16,371 bases of DNA from Bordetella parapertussis (GTDB lineage: Bacteria > Pseudomonadota > Gammaproteobacteria > Burkholderiales > Burkholderiaceae_C). The stretch spans positions 1 to 16,371 of the forward strand of contig CAMDAN010000053.1 in assembly GCA_945888535.1 (NCBI GenBank), given 5' to 3'. This document shows positions 14,013 to 16,371 of the stretch, in pieces. Position numbers and translations under genes: made by a program. The notes under the pieces are model-generated. The model was not told the DNA's origin. It did not search any database and saw only the letters and a list, made by a program, of their open reading frames with translations. Each line of letters starts with the position of its first letter. Within the stretch, counting starts at the first letter, position 1.

Positions 14013-15803
14013 ATGTCTTACTCAGTATCCAAACGTAAATTCGACGTCGTCATCGTAGGCGCTGGCGGCTCGGGAATGCGCGCTTCCCTGCAACTGGCTC
14101 GCGCAGGCCTTAATGTGGCTGTTTTGTCTAAAGTTTTCCCCACCCGTTCGCACACGGTGGCTGCCCAAGGCGGTATTGGTGCTTCATTGGGAAACATGAA
14201 CGAAGACAATTGGCATTACCACTTTTATGACACCGTTAAAGGTTCCGACTGGCTCGGCGACCAAGACGCGATTGAGTTCATGTGCCGTGAAGCGCCTAAG
14301 GTGGTTTACGACCTTGAGCACATGGGCATGCCGTTCGATCGCAACCCTGATGGCACGATTTACCAACGCCCTTTTGGAGGTCACACCGCCAACTACGGCG
14401 AAAAAGCCGTTGAACGCGCTTGTGCTGCCGCCGATCGCACCGGCCACGCCATGCTGCACACGCTCTACCAACAAAACGTTCAAGCCAAAACCAGTTTCTT
14501 TGTAGAGTGGTTGGCCATGGATTTGGTACGCGATGCTGATGGCGATGTGGTCGGAGTTACCGCCATTGAAATGGAAACGGGTGACGTTCACATTTTGGAA
14601 GCCAAAACCACCTTGCTAGCTACCGGTGGCGCTGGACGCATCTTTGCCGCATCGACCAATGCCTTCATTAACACGGGTGACGGCTTGGGTATGGCTGCTC
14701 GCGCTGGAATTCCCTTGGAAGACATGGAGTTTTGGCAATTTCACCCCACCGGGGTTGCGGGCGCGGGTGTCTTGTTAACTGAGGGTTGCCGTGGCGAAGG
14801 CGCTATTTTGCGCAATTCCAACGGCGAGCGCTTCATGGAGCGTTACGCTCCTGCCTACAAAGATTTGGCTCCCCGCGATTACGTGTCGCGCTGCATGGAC
14901 CAAGAGATCAAAGAAGGCCGAGGCTGTGGTCCCAACAAAGACTACATCAACCTCGATATGACCCACCTCGGGGCCGATACGATCATGAAACGGCTACCTT
15001 CGGTGCTGGAGATTGGCCATAATTTTGCTAATGTGGATATCACCAAAGAGCCTATCCCGGTGGTTCCCACGATCCACTACCAAATGGGCGGAATCCCCAC
15101 CAATATCAACGGCCAAGTGGTGATTCAAGATGCCAACAACAAGAGCCAAGTCGTCAACGGCTTGTATGCTGTGGGCGAATGCTCCTGCGTTAGCGTTCAC
15201 GGAGCCAACCGACTCGGTACCAATTCACTGTTGGACTTGTTGGTCTTTGGCCGCGCTGCGGGTAACCACATTGTTGAATTCAACAAAACCAGCAAAGACC
15301 ACAAAGCATTGCCAGCGAATGCCGCTGACGCGACCTTAGCCCGCTTGGCGCGTCTTGACAACAGCACCGAGGGTGAATATGCCCAAGATGTTGCCAACGA
15401 CATTCGAGCTGCAATGCAGCAATACGCTGGCGTTTTCAGAACCCAAGCGTCGATGGACGAAGGTGTCGCCAAAATTGCTGCGTTGCGCGAGCGCGTCAAA
15501 AAGATCGGCCTCAAAGACAAATCCAAAGTCTTTAATACAGCGCGTATTGAAGCCTTGGAAGTCGAGAACTTGATTGAAGCGGCCCAGGCCACCATCGTCT
15601 CTGCAGCAGCCCGCCGTGAAAGCCGCGGTGCGCATACCGTCGATGACTATGGCGATACGCCTGCCCACCCCAACGGACGCAACGACACCGATTGGCACAA
15701 ACACACCCTTTGGCACAGCGCTAGCAACAGCCTGACATACAAACCCGTGCAAATGAAGCCTTTAACGGTTGAGAGCATCGAGCTCAAAACCCGCACCTTC
15801 TAA
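14013..15803 (+). CDS. sdhA: Succinate dehydrogenase flavoprotein subunit
   Basis: SdhA oxidises succinate to fumarate on a covalently bound FAD. At 596 residues it is of normal length. The Rossmann motif is VIVGAGGSGMR (13-23). SHTVAAQGGIGASLGN follows, where His47 is the residue expected to carry FAD. The substrate region includes FHPTGVAGAGVLLTEGCRGEGAIL, and the active-site HGANRLGTNSLLDLLVFGRAAG lies near residue 396. The C-terminal domain ends in PVQMKPLTVESIELKTRTF. It starts 27 bp after sdhD and ends 23 bp before sdhB. Nothing is missing among the key residues. Confidence 0.98.
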   Translation: MSYSVSKRKFDVVIVGAGGSGMRASLQLARAGLNVAVLSKVFPTRSHTVAAQGGIGASLGNMNEDNWHYHFYDTVKGSDWLGDQDAIEFMCREAPKVVYDLEHMGMPFDRNPDGTIYQRPFGGHTANYGEKAVERACAAADRTGHAMLHTLYQQNVQAKTSFFVEWLAMDLVRDADGDVVGVTAIEMETGDVHILEAKTTLLATGGAGRIFAASTNAFINTGDGLGMAARAGIPLEDMEFWQFHPTGVAGAGVLLTEGCRGEGAILRNSNGERFMERYAPAYKDLAPRDYVSRCMDQEIKEGRGCGPNKDYINLDMTHLGADTIMKRLPSVLEIGHNFANVDITKEPIPVVPTIHYQMGGIPTNINGQVVIQDANNKSQVVNGLYAVGECSCVSVHGANRLGTNSLLDLLVFGRAAGNHIVEFNKTSKDHKALPANAADATLARLARLDNSTEGEYAQDVANDIRAAMQQYAGVFRTQASMDEGVAKIAALRERVKKIGLKDKSKVFNTARIEALEVENLIEAAQATIVSAAARRESRGAHTVDDYGDTPAHPNGRNDTDWHKHTLWHSASNSLTYKPVQMKPLTVESIELKTRTF

Positions 15804-15826
15804 CCAGAATTAAGCGAGAACACACC

Positions 15827-16371
15827 ATGTCCATGCGCACTTTTTCGATCTACCGCTACGATCCTGACAAGGATGCAAAACCTTACATGCAAACCATCGA
15901 GGTCGAACTCGATGGAACCGAGCGGATGCTGCTTGACGCACTCATGAAGCTAAAAGCGGTTGATCCCAGCATCACTTTTCGCCGCTCGTGCCGCGAAGGC
16001 GTTTGTGGGTCAGACGCGATGAATATCAACGGCAAAAATGGTTTGGCATGTTTGACCAATATGCGCACCCTGCCGGGAACAATTGTTCTTAAGCCCTTAC
16101 CAGGCCTGCCCGTGGTACGCGACCTGATCGTCGACATGACGCAGTTTTTCAAGCAATACAACTCCATCAAACCGTATTTGATTAACGATAACGTTCCGCC
16201 TGAGAAAGAACGTTTGCAAAGCCCTGAAGAGCGCGAAGAACTCAACGGCCTGTATGAATGCATTTTGTGCGCCAGCTGCTCCACTAGCTGCCCTAGTTTT
16301 TGGTGGAATCCCGATAAGTTTGTTGGCCCTGCTGGATTGCTCCAAGCCTACCGATTTATCGCTGATAGCCG
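15827..16371 (+). CDS. sdhB: Succinate dehydrogenase iron-sulfur subunit, 5' part (runs off window)
   Basis: SdhB relays electrons from FAD to ubiquinone through three Fe-S clusters. The frame is open from the ATG at 15827 to the window end, giving 181 residues of about 235. The [2Fe-2S] site has C55, C60 and C75 with Asp63 in the fourth position, as in E. coli SdhB (CREGVCGSDAM through GLAC). The ferredoxin-like motif CILCASCSTSCP (145-156) supplies the first ligands for the [4Fe-4S] and [3Fe-4S] clusters, followed by SFWWNPDKFVGPAGLLQAYR near the quinone site. The C-terminal cysteines lie beyond the window. The start is preceded by a GCGAGAA-like site. Confidence 0.97.
   Translation, partial: MSMRTFSIYRYDPDKDAKPYMQTIEVELDGTERMLLDALMKLKAVDPSITFRRSCREGVCGSDAMNINGKNGLACLTNMRTLPGTIVLKPLPGLPVVRDLIVDMTQFFKQYNSIKPYLINDNVPPEKERLQSPEEREELNGLYECILCASCSTSCPSFWWNPDKFVGPAGLLQAYRFIADS

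Noticed and set aside
14184-15752. Antisense open frames of about 130-138 codons opposite sdhA
   Set aside because: They are complementary-frame shadows of sdhA, which has all family motifs in place; no independent start signals or plausible protein features are visible.
1-16371. CRISPR array, tRNA/rRNA genes, toxin-antitoxin pair, restriction-modification or other defence genes
   Set aside because: I saw no regularly spaced repeats, cloverleaf-like sequences or recognisable defence proteins on either strand. The window is mainly housekeeping genes.

Overview
The window looks like a chromosomal core region of a betaproteobacterium of the order Burkholderiales, probably close to Comamonadaceae. 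This rests on gene content and order (rpsP-rimM-trmD-rplS next to a NUDIX/CobD-like pair, and a citric-acid-cycle block mdh / CitE-like / acnB divergent from gntR-sdhCDAB) and on protein character. No 16S or other species marker is present, so the family is an inference.

Layout. (1) 1-668, plus: 3' part of the ribosome-assembly GTPase gene rsgA. (2) 665-2288, minus: a CobD/CbiB-like membrane protein and a NudL-type CoA pyrophosphatase. (3) 2299-4603, minus: the ribosome/tRNA-modification operon rpsP-rimM-trmD-rplS, with a promoter candidate at its head and a strong intrinsic terminator at its end. (4) 4608-5569, plus: a Pat/MddA-like acetyltransferase overlapping a small TM2-like membrane protein by ATGA. 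(5) 5569-11992, minus: mdh, a CitE-like lyase and acnB in tight succession, then a secreted beta-lactamase-family serine hydrolase, a detached 158-bp copy of the acnB 3' end, and a terminator. (6) 12183-16371, plus: a GntR/HutC-type regulator followed by sdhC, sdhD, sdhA and the 5' part of sdhB.

How it fits together. The 190-bp gap between mdh and gntR holds a perfect 12-bp palindrome directly beside the predicted mdh -35 box. A simple reading is that the GntR protein binds there and controls itself and malate dehydrogenase/aconitase, and perhaps also succinate dehydrogenase. The serine hydrolase interrupts this block: it sits between the intact acnB and a second acnB tail. The two tails are about 90% identical, and 13 of their 16 differences fall at third codon positions. 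They therefore diverged while both were coding, which points to recombination with DNA from a related strain rather than to a local duplication that then decayed.

The hydrolase start also looks damaged. Its well-placed ribosome-binding site and ATG are one base out of frame with the protein, and one extra A would restore a signal peptide. I see no phage, transposase, CRISPR array, RNA gene or multi-gene defence system, and no convincing wholly new system. The acnB-tail/hydrolase arrangement is the most unusual thing here.
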